Shown: positions 30,533 through 40,518, counted from the stretch's first letter. The stretch: 64,000 bases of DNA from Pseudomonadales bacterium (GCA_024234815.1 JACKNO010000001.1:1240001-1304000); one strand, 5' to 3'. Made by a program: numbers and translations. Notes: generated by a model from the letters alone, not told the origin.

Positions 30533-33323
30533 GGCCGCCCCCCGATCCAATGCCACGGTCGCTGCCGATAAGCTCGGGTGCGCGCTGCCAGGCATCGGCC
30601 CGGCGCAGTGTCACCTGCGCAAGCGCGGCGAGCTCGCCGGTACCACTGAACCCCGCACTGTAGCCCGCGCAACCGGCCACCATGGAGTCGTTAACACGAA
30701 CCTCCAGGGTTGCGAGGCCGTCGCCCACGTCCACCCCGTCACCGTCTTTCACACCCAGCGATGCGGCATCGGCGGTACACAGTTCGATAAAACCCGGAAC
30801 GATGAGTTCCGCCAGGGCGGGGCTCAGGGCACTGAGTTCGTCGCTGCCGAAAATGCGCGGCCGCGGCACCAGTTGCCAGCGCTGGCCGGTCGTCGTCCCC
30901 GCAGTGCTCTCGGCCCGTGCGGGCTGCGCTTGGCTGGTTGCTGCGTTGCCGTTGCCGCCCCCGCCAGTCGGTAACAGCCGTGCCCCTGCCGTGCCTCCCT
31001 TGAGCGGGCCGCCGGCGCGGGTCTGGAATTTGTGCAGGGACTGGTTGGAGTTCCAGCCGGGTGCCCACACCCATGGCAACAGGGCGCCGGGCTGGCTGCG
31101 GTTTAGTCCCTCCATGGTGAACGCCAGCGGAGTTTCCTCATCTTCGCGCTGTTTGGGCTCGTGAACGCTGATGTTGGCGCGCATGGCGGTGCGACCGCTG
31201 TAGCGGGGTGGTTGACGCGGAATTTTAACGCCGAGGTTGAGGTAGTGCAGGTCTGGAGCCGCTGCGGTGATCCCGGCAAGGGCGGGTATACGGGCGGCGC
31301 AGATTCGGGTGATATCGTCGAAATGGTGCATGGAGTGGCATTCCGGCAGCTCCATTTCTTTCATGCAGGCAAGTAACCAGACCCAGGAGGGACGCCTTTC
31401 TTCGCGCGGCTGGAACACCGGGAAGTAGCGTTGCGCCCGGCCTTCCAGGCTTACCAGGGTTCCCTCGCTCTCGGCGAAATTCGCCGCTGGCAGGGCAAGG
31501 GTCGCGGCGGACGTGGTGCGGTTGTCCAGCCCGTCCATCACTATGACCTCGCGAAATGCTGCCAGCAAGCCATCGATCTGGGCCTGGCCGCCGCGGCGGT
31601 ACAGGTCGTTTTCCAGAACGATGAGCGTATCCAGCTCACCCGCCTCCGCACGCCGCTGCAATGCGGCGAGGTCAGGCGCCTGGGTCCCGCACAACATCGC
31701 CTGGCCGAGGCTGTTCGCCTCCGGTACGCAAAGGCAGATCATAGCCTTCCGCGCGTTGTCGCAGAGCGCATTTGCCACATCCGCAGCCGCCTGCAGGATG
31801 GCGCTGCTGCCACAACCGGTACCCGCGATGACCAGGGGTCGCTGCGCACCCGCGAGGGTCTCCGCGATCATCCTCGCCTCGCTGTGCAGATGCTCCGGCA
31901 GGACACCCGAGGGCAGCGGCTTGCCGCTGATAGTCGCAGCAACGGCCCGACCCAGGGCGGCAATGTCGTCCGGAGCGAGGCTGAAACGTTTTGCGGCCAC
32001 ATCGTCCAGGGGCGTGTCGGCCACTGTGGCGATAAACATCGGACTGCGCTGGTCCTGGGCCAGGTTGCGGATGGCGGCATCCTGCCAGGGCTCCAGCCTG
32101 AGTCCGGCGGCCAGTTCGTAGGCCTTGTTGCGCACACTCTGGCGCAGGGCCAGGGCGATACGTGGCGCCGTGTTGGTGACGTCCTCGCCGAGCACCAGCA
32201 CCGCATCCGCCGACTCGATAGACCTGATACTCGGGATACCGGCCCGGCTCGCCAGTTGTAGCGTCAGCGCGAGGCTCACCAGGCCCTGTTCCGCATCGCT
32301 GAAACCCGGCGCGAAATTTTCGGGCGCAACCAGTTCGCGCAGCAGGAAATTGGCTTCCACCGAGGCTCGTGGAGAACCAATGGCGGCGCACTTTCCGCTC
32401 GCACAGGTCGCCGCCATGCGGTGCAGTGCCTCGTGGTGATCCAGCGCCCGGTAGCGGCCATCCGCCTCGCGCAGGCCCGGATATTCAAGCGCTGACCCGC
32501 TGTTGACGAAGGCGGCACCGAAGCGGCCGCGATCGCACAGGAAGTAGCCGTTCACCTCCGCGTTAAAGCGGTTGTGGACCCGCTTGAGCCGGCCGTAGCG
32601 CTCGCCCGGCATGGTGTTGCAGCCCACCCCGCACCCGGTGCAGACCGAGGGCGCGGATTGCAGATCCCATTTGCGGGTGTAGTCGTGCACCAGTGTCTTA
32701 TCGGTGAAGACCCCGGTGGGGCAGACTTCCACCAGGTTGCCGGCGAACTCGCTCTGCAGGACGCCTTCCTGGTGGCGACCGAAGTAGATATGGTCGTGGG
32801 CCGCCATCGCGGCCAGGTCCGTGCCGCCGGCGTAATCGCGGTAATACCGGGTACAGCGATAGCAGGTGATGCAGCGGTTCATCTCGTGGTTGATCAGCGG
32901 ACCGAGGTACTGGTTGCGATGGGTGTTTTTGCGGCCCCTGTAGTGGCGGTCGCGGTGACCCACCATCACTGTCATGTCCTGCAGGTGGCACTCGCCGCCC
33001 TCGGCGCACACCGGGCAGTCATGGGGGTGGTTGAGCATCAGCGACTCGACAATGGCTTCTCGAAAGTGCCGCGCCTTGTCTCCCGCCAGGGAGAAAAGGG
33101 CGCCGTCGCTCACCGGCGTCATACAAGCCATTACGATGCGCCCGCGGGTATCTTCCGCATTCTGGTACTGTACCAGCGCGCACTGGCGGCACGCGCCGAT
33201 GGAACCCATTGCGGGGTGCCAGCAGAAGTAGGGCAGGTCCAGGCCGAGCGACAGGCAGGTCTCCAGCAGGTTCCTGCCGGACTCAACCTCGTAGCTTACG
33301 CCGTCGATGGTGATCACCGGCAT
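30525..33323 (-). CDS. nuoG: NADH-quinone oxidoreductase subunit G
   Basis: Iron-sulfur-rich peripheral subunit of 932 residues. The N-terminal 2Fe-2S ligands are near CFWHPAMGSIGACRQCALV (about 33-51). The His-Cys cluster motif HPHDCPVCAEGGECHL is at about 99-114, then come two ferredoxin-like cysteine sets. The extra N7 cluster motif CTGCGVGC plus a cysteine 27 residues later, shared with E. coli and Thermus, is present. A Gly/Thr/Ala-rich linker at about residues 780-805 is longer than I would expect. The start overlaps the nuoF stop (TGATG). Confidence 0.96.
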   Translation of the reverse strand: MPVITIDGVSYEVESGRNLLETCLSLGLDLPYFCWHPAMGSIGACRQCALVQYQNAEDTRGRIVMACMTPVSDGALFSLAGDKARHFREAIVESLMLNHPHDCPVCAEGGECHLQDMTVMVGHRDRHYRGRKNTHRNQYLGPLINHEMNRCITCYRCTRYYRDYAGGTDLAAMAAHDHIYFGRHQEGVLQSEFAGNLVEVCPTGVFTDKTLVHDYTRKWDLQSAPSVCTGCGVGCNTMPGERYGRLKRVHNRFNAEVNGYFLCDRGRFGAAFVNSGSALEYPGLREADGRYRALDHHEALHRMAATCASGKCAAIGSPRASVEANFLLRELVAPENFAPGFSDAEQGLVSLALTLQLASRAGIPSIRSIESADAVLVLGEDVTNTAPRIALALRQSVRNKAYELAAGLRLEPWQDAAIRNLAQDQRSPMFIATVADTPLDDVAAKRFSLAPDDIAALGRAVAATISGKPLPSGVLPEHLHSEARMIAETLAGAQRPLVIAGTGCGSSAILQAAADVANALCDNARKAMICLCVPEANSLGQAMLCGTQAPDLAALQRRAEAGELDTLIVLENDLYRRGGQAQIDGLLAAFREVIVMDGLDNRTTSAATLALPAANFAESEGTLVSLEGRAQRYFPVFQPREERRPSWVWLLACMKEMELPECHSMHHFDDITRICAARIPALAGITAAAPDLHYLNLGVKIPRQPPRYSGRTAMRANISVHEPKQREDEETPLAFTMEGLNRSQPGALLPWVWAPGWNSNQSLHKFQTRAGGPLKGGTAGARLLPTGGGGNGNAATSQAQPARAESTAGTTTGQRWQLVPRPRIFGSDELSALSPALAELIVPGFIELCTADAASLGVKDGDGVDVGDGLATLEVRVNDSMVAGCAGYSAGFSGTGELAALAQVTLRRADAWQRAPELIGSDRGIGSGGGHV

Positions 33324-34621
33324 CAGTGCGCACCCCCCTCGCAGAAGTGACAGGCGCCACCACTGATATGACGTTCGAAGTCCTCGCGAAAATACTTCAT
33401 GGCGCTCTGCAGTGGCTCCATCGCCCCGGGAGCGAGTGCGCAGTGAGTGTTGCCGATGGCGCCGATAAACTCCACCTGGCGGGCCAGGGTGTGCATGTCC
33501 TCGGGGCGTCCGCGACCGTTTTCTATGTCATCCAGCACCTGTGCCGACCAGGGGAGCCCATCGCGGCAGGGTGTGCAGAAACCACAGGATTCGCGAGCGA
33601 AAAATTCCATCAGGTTTTTGACGAAACCTACCGGGCAGGTTTTGTCATCCAGGATAATCATGGTACCCGTACCCATGCGGCTGCCGGCCTTGCCGATGGT
33701 CCCGTAGTCCATGGCGAGGTCGAGATGATCGGGGGTCAGGAAATCGGTGGAGCCTCCTCCCGGCAGGAAGCCGCGCAGTTGGTAGCCGTCTTCCATGCCG
33801 CCGGCGTGGCGCTCGATGATTTCCCGGATGGGTGTGCCGATCGGCAGTTCCCAGCACCCCGGTTTCTTGACCCGGCCACTGACACCGTAGAGTTTGGTGC
33901 CGGCGTCCTCGGTCAGGCCAAGGGCCTGGAACCAGTCGGCGCCGCGCTCAATGATGTGGTGGATGTTGCACAGGGTTTCCACGTTATTGACGATGGTGGG
34001 TCGCCCCCACAGCCCACTGACTTGCGGAAACGGCGGCTTGGCCCTGGGGTTGGCGCGTTTGCCTTCCAGGGAGCTGATCAACGCCGTCTCCTCGCCGCAG
34101 ATGTAGCGGCCGGCGCTGCTGTGCACCTGCATGTCCAGCCGGTAACCGGAGCCCAGGATATCCCGACCCAGGTAGCCCTTTTCGTAGCAAACGGCAATGG
34201 CTTCGCGCAGCAGCTTCTCCGCCCGGTGGTACTCCGCGCGGATGAAGATATAGGCGATATCCGCCTGGATGGTGTAGGCCGCGCAGATCATACCTTCGAT
34301 CAGCTGGTGAGGGTCGCACTCCAGCAGTAATCGATCCTTGAACGTGCCCGGCTCCATTTCGTCGGCATTGCAGATCAGGTATTTGTGTCCCGCAGCGGCG
34401 TCGTCCATGGGCACGAAGCTCCACTTCATGCCTGTGGGGAAGCCGGCGCCGCCACGGCCGCGCAGGTTGGAATCCTTGATGACCTGCAGGCATTCGGCTG
34501 GCGTGAGTTTACCGATGGCGGCCCGCAGGCCACGGTAGCCGCCATTGGCCTCGTAGGCGGCAAAATCCGTCGGCGAGCGGTCGGGTCGAACATTGCGGGT
34601 CAGCGGCAGGTCCAGGCTCAT
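33323..34621 (-). CDS. nuoF: NADH-quinone oxidoreductase subunit F
   Basis: NADH-binding subunit of 432 residues with FMN. The glycine-rich nucleotide motif is GRGGAGFPTGMKW (about 55-67), and the FMN region has YICGEETALISSLEGK. The N3 cluster ligands are ESCGFCTPCRDG (near 350) plus a later cysteine. The ATG overlaps the nuoE stop (ATGA). Confidence 0.97.
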   Translation of the reverse strand: MSLDLPLTRNVRPDRSPTDFAAYEANGGYRGLRAAIGKLTPAECLQVIKDSNLRGRGGAGFPTGMKWSFVPMDDAAAGHKYLICNADEMEPGTFKDRLLLECDPHQLIEGMICAAYTIQADIAYIFIRAEYHRAEKLLREAIAVCYEKGYLGRDILGSGYRLDMQVHSSAGRYICGEETALISSLEGKRANPRAKPPFPQVSGLWGRPTIVNNVETLCNIHHIIERGADWFQALGLTEDAGTKLYGVSGRVKKPGCWELPIGTPIREIIERHAGGMEDGYQLRGFLPGGGSTDFLTPDHLDLAMDYGTIGKAGSRMGTGTMIILDDKTCPVGFVKNLMEFFARESCGFCTPCRDGLPWSAQVLDDIENGRGRPEDMHTLARQVEFIGAIGNTHCALAPGAMEPLQSAMKYFREDFERHISGGACHFCEGGAH

Positions 34622-35112
34622 TCGCTGGTACCTCCCCCGTCGTCGAAAAGCCTGGACAGGGAGTGCGTGTCCACGTTCTCGTGCAGTTCCTCGCCCACCA
34701 TCAACACCGGCGCCTTGTCACAGGCCCCGAGGCAGGTCACCGGCAACAGTGTGTAGCGCTTGTCGCTGGTGGTTTCGCCCAGACCTATACCCAGTTGTTC
34801 CTGTATCCGCTTCTGAATTTTGTCGCAGCCCTTGATCCAGCAGCTGATGCTGTTGCACAACAGGATGACCTGCTCTCCCACGGGGCGGCGGTAGATCAGG
34901 TTGTAGAAGGTGGCAACGCCGTCAAGTTCCTCGGCGGACATGTGCAGGTGGCGGGCGATGGCGCGCAGGCTCTCATCCGATACCCAGCCGCGGTGGGCCT
35001 GCACGATTTTCAGGGCTTCGATGGCGACCGCCGAGCGATAGGGCACATGCGCAATCTCCGCATCGATTCCGGCGATCTCCTGCGCGCTCAGTGCCTGAAT
35101 GAGTTCGCTCAT
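34618..35112 (-). CDS. nuoE: NADH-quinone oxidoreductase subunit E
   Basis: Thioredoxin-fold 2Fe-2S subunit of 164 residues. The four N1a ligands are two cysteines in LLCNSISCW and two in TCLGACDKAP. I chose the ATG at 35112 (MSELIQALS), five bases past the nuoCD stop; an in-frame ATG at 35130 lies inside nuoCD. Confidence 0.96.
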   Translation of the reverse strand: MSELIQALSAQEIAGIDAEIAHVPYRSAVAIEALKIVQAHRGWVSDESLRAIARHLHMSAEELDGVATFYNLIYRRPVGEQVILLCNSISCWIKGCDKIQKRIQEQLGIGLGETTSDKRYTLLPVTCLGACDKAPVLMVGEELHENVDTHSLSRLFDDGGGTSE

Positions 35113-35116
35113 GCCG

Positions 35117-36886
35117 TCACCTGTCCACATCCGCCATAACGAAATCGATACTGGCGATAATCGCTATCAGGTCCGGGATCATCAGGCCGCGGCTGATAAG
35201 GGGTATTTGCTGCAGCGCGGGGAATGAGGGTGTGCGGATACGGGTGCGGTAGGACGTAGTGCCGCCGTCGCTGACAAGGTGGTAGTTGTTGATTCCCTTG
35301 GTGGCCTCGATCGGAAAGGACGCTTCCCCCACCGGGATGACCGGCCCCCAACTCACGTTCAGGAAGTGATGGATCAGCGTCTCGATATTCTGGAGTGTGC
35401 CCTCCTTGGGTGGCGGCGTGGTCAGGCGGTGCTCGCTCTTGTACGGACCCTCCGGCATGTTGTCCAGGCACTGGCGGATGATGCGCAGGCTCTGTCGAAT
35501 TTCCTCTACCCTCACTACCGCGCGGTCGTAACTGTCGCCCTTGTGGCCCAGGGGTACCTCGAATTCGAACTGGTCGTAGCCGCCGTAGGGACGGTCGCGG
35601 CGCAAATCGAAGTCCATGCCGGTGGCGCGTAGCGAAGGGCCGGTGATGCCCCATTCCAGCGCCTCCTTGGTGCTGTAACTGCCGATATCCACAGTGCGCT
35701 GCTTGAGAATACTGTTGTCCATGGCCATCACCTGGTAGTGATCCAGCCGCGCGGGCATGCTGTCGATAAATTCGCGCACCAGCCGGTCCCAGCCCCGGGG
35801 CAGGTCCTGGGCTACTCCCCCTATGCGGAACCACGCCGGGTGCATGCGCCCGCCGGTGATGGCCTCGATAATGCCGAACAGGCGCTCCCGGTCGGCGAAC
35901 ATGTAGAACACGGGGGACATCTGGCCCACGTCCTGGGCGAAGGTGCCGTAGAACACGAGGTGGCTGGAAATTCTGAAAAACTCCGCCAGCATGATGCGAA
36001 TGACTTTGGCCCGGTCCGGTACCTTGATGTCGGCAAGGGTTTCCACGGCCATGACATAGGCCAGGTTATTCATTACGCCGCCGAGGTAATCGATACGGTC
36101 CGTGTAGGGAATGAAAGAGTGCCAGGTCTGGCGCTCTGCCATTTTTTCCGCACCGCGGTGGTGGTAACCGATGTCCGGTACCGCGTCCACCACCACCTCT
36201 CCGTCCAGTTGCAGGGCAATGCGAAATACGCCGTGGACGGAAGGATGATTGGGCCCGAGGTTGAGGAACATGAATTCGGTGTCAGCGGTGGCCCTGGCCA
36301 TACCCCATTCCTCGGGCTTGAAGCGCAGGGCTTCCTGCTCCGCATCCTGCTTTTGGGCATCGAGGCTGAAGGGCTCCATTTCGGTGGCCCGCGCGGGATG
36401 GTCCTTGCGCAGGGCGTGACCCTCCCAGGTGGGCGGCAGCAGGATACGTCGCAGATTGGGGTGGCCGCTGAACGTGATCCCGTACATGTCCCAGGCTTCA
36501 CGCTCGTACCAGTTTGCGTTGGGCCATATGCGTACCGCCGAAGGTACGCAGGGGTCGTCGCTGCTCACAGCAACCTTCAGTCGTATTTCTTCCCGGTCTG
36601 CAATATTCAGGAGGTGGTAGATCACGGTGAAATCCGCAGCGCCCGCCGGTTTGTGTTCGCGCAGGCGTTCGTCCATGCCAAACAGGTCAAGCAACATGGG
36701 GAAGCGCGGCTTCAGGTGTGCCAGTACATCGAGGATCTGGTTCGCGTCTACCCACAGGGTCGGGGTGAGGTCAGGTGTCGGCTGCGGCACAAACGCGGGC
36801 GCACCAAAGCGGCTGAACAGGTCATCCACTGTCGGGTTTGTGCTCATCGCCTGCGCTTGCTGCATGCCTGTCTCCGGGCTGGCCAC
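35117..36886 (-). CDS. nuoCD: NADH-quinone oxidoreductase fused subunits C/D
   Basis: Single 589-residue protein joining NuoC (about 1-185) and NuoD (about 205-589), the fused form usual in Gammaproteobacteria. NuoC markers include EREAWDMYGITFSGHPNLRR. NuoD markers include the quinone-site motif LGPNHPSVHGVFR (near 214), VPDIGYHHRGAEKMAE, and the C-terminal IASIDFVMADVDR. The start could be the ATG at 36886 or an internal ATG giving MSTNPTVDD. A 167-base gap separates it from nuoB, unlike the other tight junctions. Confidence 0.96.
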   Translation of the reverse strand: MASPETGMQQAQAMSTNPTVDDLFSRFGAPAFVPQPTPDLTPTLWVDANQILDVLAHLKPRFPMLLDLFGMDERLREHKPAGAADFTVIYHLLNIADREEIRLKVAVSSDDPCVPSAVRIWPNANWYEREAWDMYGITFSGHPNLRRILLPPTWEGHALRKDHPARATEMEPFSLDAQKQDAEQEALRFKPEEWGMARATADTEFMFLNLGPNHPSVHGVFRIALQLDGEVVVDAVPDIGYHHRGAEKMAERQTWHSFIPYTDRIDYLGGVMNNLAYVMAVETLADIKVPDRAKVIRIMLAEFFRISSHLVFYGTFAQDVGQMSPVFYMFADRERLFGIIEAITGGRMHPAWFRIGGVAQDLPRGWDRLVREFIDSMPARLDHYQVMAMDNSILKQRTVDIGSYSTKEALEWGITGPSLRATGMDFDLRRDRPYGGYDQFEFEVPLGHKGDSYDRAVVRVEEIRQSLRIIRQCLDNMPEGPYKSEHRLTTPPPKEGTLQNIETLIHHFLNVSWGPVIPVGEASFPIEATKGINNYHLVSDGGTTSYRTRIRTPSFPALQQIPLISRGLMIPDLIAIIASIDFVMADVDR

Positions 36887-37053
36887 GCCTTCTTATTATT
36901 CAGCAACCTATTCCATTGTGCGCTCTCGTTAATGCGCTGACGTGGTTGCCGCCTCTCAATTAAACTTCGCCAATGCTCAGGTTCGTCCTGTATTCCGTTT
37001 CCGTAGCTGGTTCCTCTATCTGATTCCTCGCTCCAGTCGTCAGGGCTTATGGG
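36887..37053 (-). other. nuoB-nuoCD intergenic gap
   Basis: 167 bases in an operon whose other junctions overlap or nearly so. I see no small gene, no clear terminator and no convincing promoter. It may host an internal promoter or an RNA-processing site. Confidence 0.3.
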
Positions 37054-37701
37054 TTAAACTTCATCCGGGCTGCGCAACTGGTCGGCCCGGTTTCTCTCAG
37101 CCTGCAATAGATCGCGCCGCGCGGGAAAGTGGGGCTTGACGATGCTCTGGTCGCCCGCCACCCAACTCAGCGGGCGGCGCTCCTTTTCTATGGCGTCCTG
37201 CAACATCATCAGACCCTGCATAAGCGCTTCTGGTCGCGGCGGACAGCCCGGCACGTATACATCCACGGGAATAAATTTATCCACGCCCTGCACCACGCTG
37301 TAAATATCGTACATGCCCCCGGAGTTGGCACAGGAACCCATGGAGATGATCCAGCGAGGCTCCAGCAGCTGGTCGTAAAGGTGCTGCACCACCGGAGCCA
37401 TCTTGCGGAACACCGTCCCGGAGATCACCATAAGGTCGGCCTGCCGTGGCGTGGCTCGAATCACTTCCGAACCAAACCGCGCGATGTCATGCCGGCTGGT
37501 AAAGGAGGTGGCCATCTCCACATAGCAGCACGAGAGGCCGAAGTTGAATGGCCACAGGGAGTGCGCCCGGCCCCATGCGATCAGGTCTTCGAGTCGGGCG
37601 AAGAAAACATTGCGCCTGACCTGCTCTTCTAAGCTGTCGCGGGAACTGCCGGGGGAAGAACTGGCAATCACGTCGCCGGGTTTGCTCAGGCTCCACTCCA
37701 T
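37054..37701 (-). CDS. nuoB: NADH-quinone oxidoreductase subunit B
   Basis: Carries the terminal cluster N2 that reduces quinone, 215 residues. The ligands are the paired cysteines in LSCCYVEMA, the one in GSCANSGGMYD and the one in VPGCPPRPEAL. The ATG overlaps the nuoA stop. Confidence 0.97.
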   Translation of the reverse strand: MEWSLSKPGDVIASSSPGSSRDSLEEQVRRNVFFARLEDLIAWGRAHSLWPFNFGLSCCYVEMATSFTSRHDIARFGSEVIRATPRQADLMVISGTVFRKMAPVVQHLYDQLLEPRWIISMGSCANSGGMYDIYSVVQGVDKFIPVDVYVPGCPPRPEALMQGLMMLQDAIEKERRPLSWVAGDQSIVKPHFPARRDLLQAERNRADQLRSPDEV

Positions 37702-38120
37702 CAGGCTTGCACCTCCGGGTGCGGCATGTCCTGGGGCTTTCCGGTACGGGTTTTCAAGCCCCAGTCCAGGGCGCCCGTACTGAGTTCATAGACAAGTGCT
37801 ACTCCCAGGATGAGTACGAACACGAATACCGCCGCGAAGCCCTCCCACCCCAGGTCAAAGAATGCGACTGCCCAGGCGAAGATGAAAACTGTTTCGAGAT
37901 CAAATATCACGAAGAAGATGGCCACCAGGTAGAATTCGACGGCCATGTGAATCTGGGGAGAGCCCACCGATACAATGCCGGATTCGAATGGCATATCGGT
38001 GGCTTTATTGGCGCGGCGCTGCCCCAGCACAAACGACAAGCCCAGCATGGTCGCCACGAGCAGCAGTACCGCAATGAAATAAACCACGAATGGCCACAGG
38101 GATGTCACCGCCTCGTTCAA
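37701..38120 (-). CDS. nuoA: NADH-quinone oxidoreductase subunit A
   Basis: First gene of the operon: a three-helix membrane subunit of 139 residues. The motif MPFESGIVSVG and the segment VAIFFVIFDLETVFIF are diagnostic. No ATG is available; translation may begin at the TTG at 38120 or the GTG at 38108, a weak start for a lead gene. Confidence 0.95.
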   Translation of the reverse strand: MNEAVTSLWPFVVYFIAVLLLVATMLGLSFVLGQRRANKATDMPFESGIVSVGSPQIHMAVEFYLVAIFFVIFDLETVFIFAWAVAFFDLGWEGFAAVFVFVLILGVALVYELSTGALDWGLKTRTGKPQDMPHPEVQA

Positions 38121-38599
38121 ATGGCGGACCCTCGCGAGCGGGTCGCTGGGGGCGTGGTGAGGGATTCAGGAAATAATAGTGGCCCGGGCAGTCCGCGCGA
38201 GGCGGTCTGTCGAACAGATAGCGCTAGTGTTCTGCGTCTTTGCATTGGAACTCCATACTGCCCGAAGGACTATCATGGAGGTCACTCGCCCGTGCTACCA
38301 ACCACTTGGGTAAGTACAACGACCTGGTACAGCTACCACTTGCAACGCTTCCGACTCTAGCGAGGTTGAAAACCAAACGCAAGAAACTCGCGGAAAATCG
38401 CGTTGTTTGGTCAGTTTTTGAGCAACCCCGAATTTCGGGATTCGAGCTTCGGTGTTCTGGTTCCGGGCTGTTTTGCCGGTCGAGGCAAACCCTGACCGAC
38501 CCCACAGGCGCCAGCTTCATGCCGACCGCTACCTCCCCGGGGCATCCGCGGTGGATGCCAATGCACTACAATCTTTCCATAGCCTTCGGAGAAAATGTG
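38121..38599. promoter_or_regulatory. divergent intergenic region nuoA / sixA-like
   Basis: 479 bases with no supported gene, though the sixA frame stays open leftward through it. It must hold the nuo promoter on the minus strand, for which I found no clear boxes. For the plus strand, TACAAT at 38567-38572, 27 bases before the sixA ATG, is a plausible -10 box without a good -35. A short dyad CCCGAA-T-TTCGGG sits near 38430. Confidence 0.4.
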
Positions 38600-39094
38600 A
38601 TGAAAACCCTGCACCTGTTGCGCCACGCCAAGTCCTCGTGGGACAAGCCCGGCCTGTCCGACCGAGATCGTGGCCTGAACAAGCGCGGCAAACGCGACGC
38701 GCCGCGTATGGGCCAGGCGCTGGCCCGGCGCTTGCAGCCGATGGCCATATCAGTGAGCCCGGCCCGCAGGGCCCAGCTCACCCTGGGTGGTTTATGCGAT
38801 GGCTGGCCGGCGCTGAACCAGATGGACCACGTTACCGAGGAAGCACTCTACACGTTCTCCGCCGAAGATCTTTTCGCCTGGCTGCGGGAACGGGATGAGC
38901 GGGAGGCGGAGCAGTTTATTATTGGCCACAACCCGGCGCTCACCGACCTGGCCAACGCACTTGCCGGTAATGACGGGCTCGCCAACCTGCCGACTGCCGG
39001 CTACCTGGAGTTGTCGCTGCGGATTGACCTCTGGAATGACTTGCGGCAAGGTTGCGCGAGGATGGAGTTCAGCTTGTTCCCCCGCCAACTGTAA
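38600..39094 (+). CDS. SixA-like histidine phosphatase
   Basis: Small phosphohistidine phosphatase of the RHG branch of the phosphoglycerate-mutase superfamily, 165 residues. The ATG at 38600 has GGAG eight bases upstream. The catalytic histidine is in LLRHAKSSWD (about 5-14), the second histidine in IIGHNPALTDL, with D/E acid candidates between. In E. coli, SixA acts on phosphohistidine of phosphotransfer proteins; the target here is unknown. Confidence 0.88.
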   Translation: MKTLHLLRHAKSSWDKPGLSDRDRGLNKRGKRDAPRMGQALARRLQPMAISVSPARRAQLTLGGLCDGWPALNQMDHVTEEALYTFSAEDLFAWLRERDEREAEQFIIGHNPALTDLANALAGNDGLANLPTAGYLELSLRIDLWNDLRQGCARMEFSLFPRQL

Positions 39095-39123
39095 TGCGCT
39101 CGAAACCCACTGAGAGAGAACCT

Positions 39124-40518
39124 ATGCCACGCTATTCACGCAATTGCCTGCCCGTCATTTTACTTGCCTGTTGGGTCTGCGGTGTGGCGGCTTCTCCCGC
39201 GGAACGCCTGGGCGAGGCGGTGCGATTCCAGACGATCAGCTACCAGGATACCGGACAGATCGTTTACACCCGATTCGAGGCGTTCCAGCGGTATCTGCGG
39301 GATTCGTTTCCGCTGGTTTTCAGCAAGCTGGAGGTTGAGACGGTAAATGAGTACAGCCTGCTGCTGCGCTGGACTGGCAGCAATGCCGCCCTTGCTCCGG
39401 TATTGTTCACGGCGCATATGGATGTGGTGCCGGTAGAGCCGGGCACCGAGAAGGATTGGCAGCACCCTCCCTTTGCAGGGGTTGTAGCTGACGGGCGAAT
39501 TTACGGGCGCGGCACCCTCGATGACAAGGTGGGGGTGATGGGATTGCTGGAGGCGATCGAGCAGTTGTTGGCGGACGGTTTCTCGCCGCAGCGCACCCTG
39601 GTGTTCGCCTTCGGCCACGATGAGGAAATCGGTGGTACGAGCGGGGCCGCGGCGCTGGCCGCGAGGATGCGTGAGCTCGGCCTGCACTTCGACTGGATGG
39701 TCGACGAGGGCGGCATGCTGGTCTCGGACAATCCCATCCTGCAAGACAAGACCATGGCTATGGTGAACATCGCGGAGAAGGGCTACCTCACCCTGATCCT
39801 GGAGGCCACGGGCGAGGGCGGCCACTCCTCGAATCCACCCGAGGTCAGCACGATCGGGCGCCTGTCCAATGCCCTGGCCCGTATCGAGGCCAAGCCTTTT
39901 CCACCGCAATTGACGGGGCCGGTTGTCGCCATGTTCGAGGCGCTGGCGCCGCATGTGGGCCAGCCCCAGCGCATCGTGTTTGAGAATCTGTGGATCACCG
40001 ACGGCCTGGTGGCGCGGATGATGGCAGGGGAGCGCTCGACCACACCCTTTGTGCGCACCACGACTGCGCTGACGATGTTCAATGCCGGGGTCAAAGAGAA
40101 CGTTGTGCCGCAGCGGGCCGAAGCCAGGGTCAACTTTCGACTGTTACCGGGTGACAGCCCCGACATGGTCGTGGATTACATTACGGAAGTCGTGGACGAC
40201 CCGCTGGTGAATGTCCGCTACGAGGAGTGGGACAACCTGCCCGGCGTCGCTGACTATGGCAGTGGCGGCTTCCTGGTGATCAAGTCGGCGGTGGAGAGCG
40301 TGTACCCGGACGCCGTGGTGGTGCCATCCCTGCTGACGGCCACCACCGACACGCGTCACTATGTCGACCTTGTCGATAACCAGTACCGCTTTCACGGGGT
40401 GGAGATGGCCACCAGCCAGGCGACGTCCATCCACGGTACCGACGAGTACGTAGGGGTGGCCAGTTACGAGAAATCAATCGACATTGCCAGGAAAATGATT
40501 GAGCTGGCCGCTCGGTAG
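39124..40518 (+). CDS. exported M20-family metallopeptidase
   Basis: Zinc amidohydrolase/peptidase of 464 residues with a signal peptide (hydrophobic core about 10-20, likely cleavage after GVAAS). The start at 39124 is preceded by GAGAGAGAA. Zinc-site motifs are FTAHMDVVPV, the aspartate in GRGTLDDK and GHDEEIGG. The dimerisation lid and a late histidine (SIHGTDEYV) are also present. It resembles the PM20D1/carboxypeptidase S branch. The 29-base gap suggests co-transcription with the SixA-like gene. Confidence 0.9.
   Translation: MPRYSRNCLPVILLACWVCGVAASPAERLGEAVRFQTISYQDTGQIVYTRFEAFQRYLRDSFPLVFSKLEVETVNEYSLLLRWTGSNAALAPVLFTAHMDVVPVEPGTEKDWQHPPFAGVVADGRIYGRGTLDDKVGVMGLLEAIEQLLADGFSPQRTLVFAFGHDEEIGGTSGAAALAARMRELGLHFDWMVDEGGMLVSDNPILQDKTMAMVNIAEKGYLTLILEATGEGGHSSNPPEVSTIGRLSNALARIEAKPFPPQLTGPVVAMFEALAPHVGQPQRIVFENLWITDGLVARMMAGERSTTPFVRTTTALTMFNAGVKENVVPQRAEARVNFRLLPGDSPDMVVDYITEVVDDPLVNVRYEEWDNLPGVADYGSGGFLVIKSAVESVYPDAVVVPSLLTATTDTRHYVDLVDNQYRFHGVEMATSQATSIHGTDEYVGVASYEKSIDIARKMIELAAR

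Noticed and set aside
35738..36940. Long plus-strand open frame opposite nuoCD
   Set aside because: nuoCD is unmistakable and no protein family is visible in the antisense frame.
38240..38599. Upstream extension of the SixA-like gene
   Set aside because: The extra 120 residues match nothing in the family, and a good ribosome-binding site precedes the ATG at 38600.
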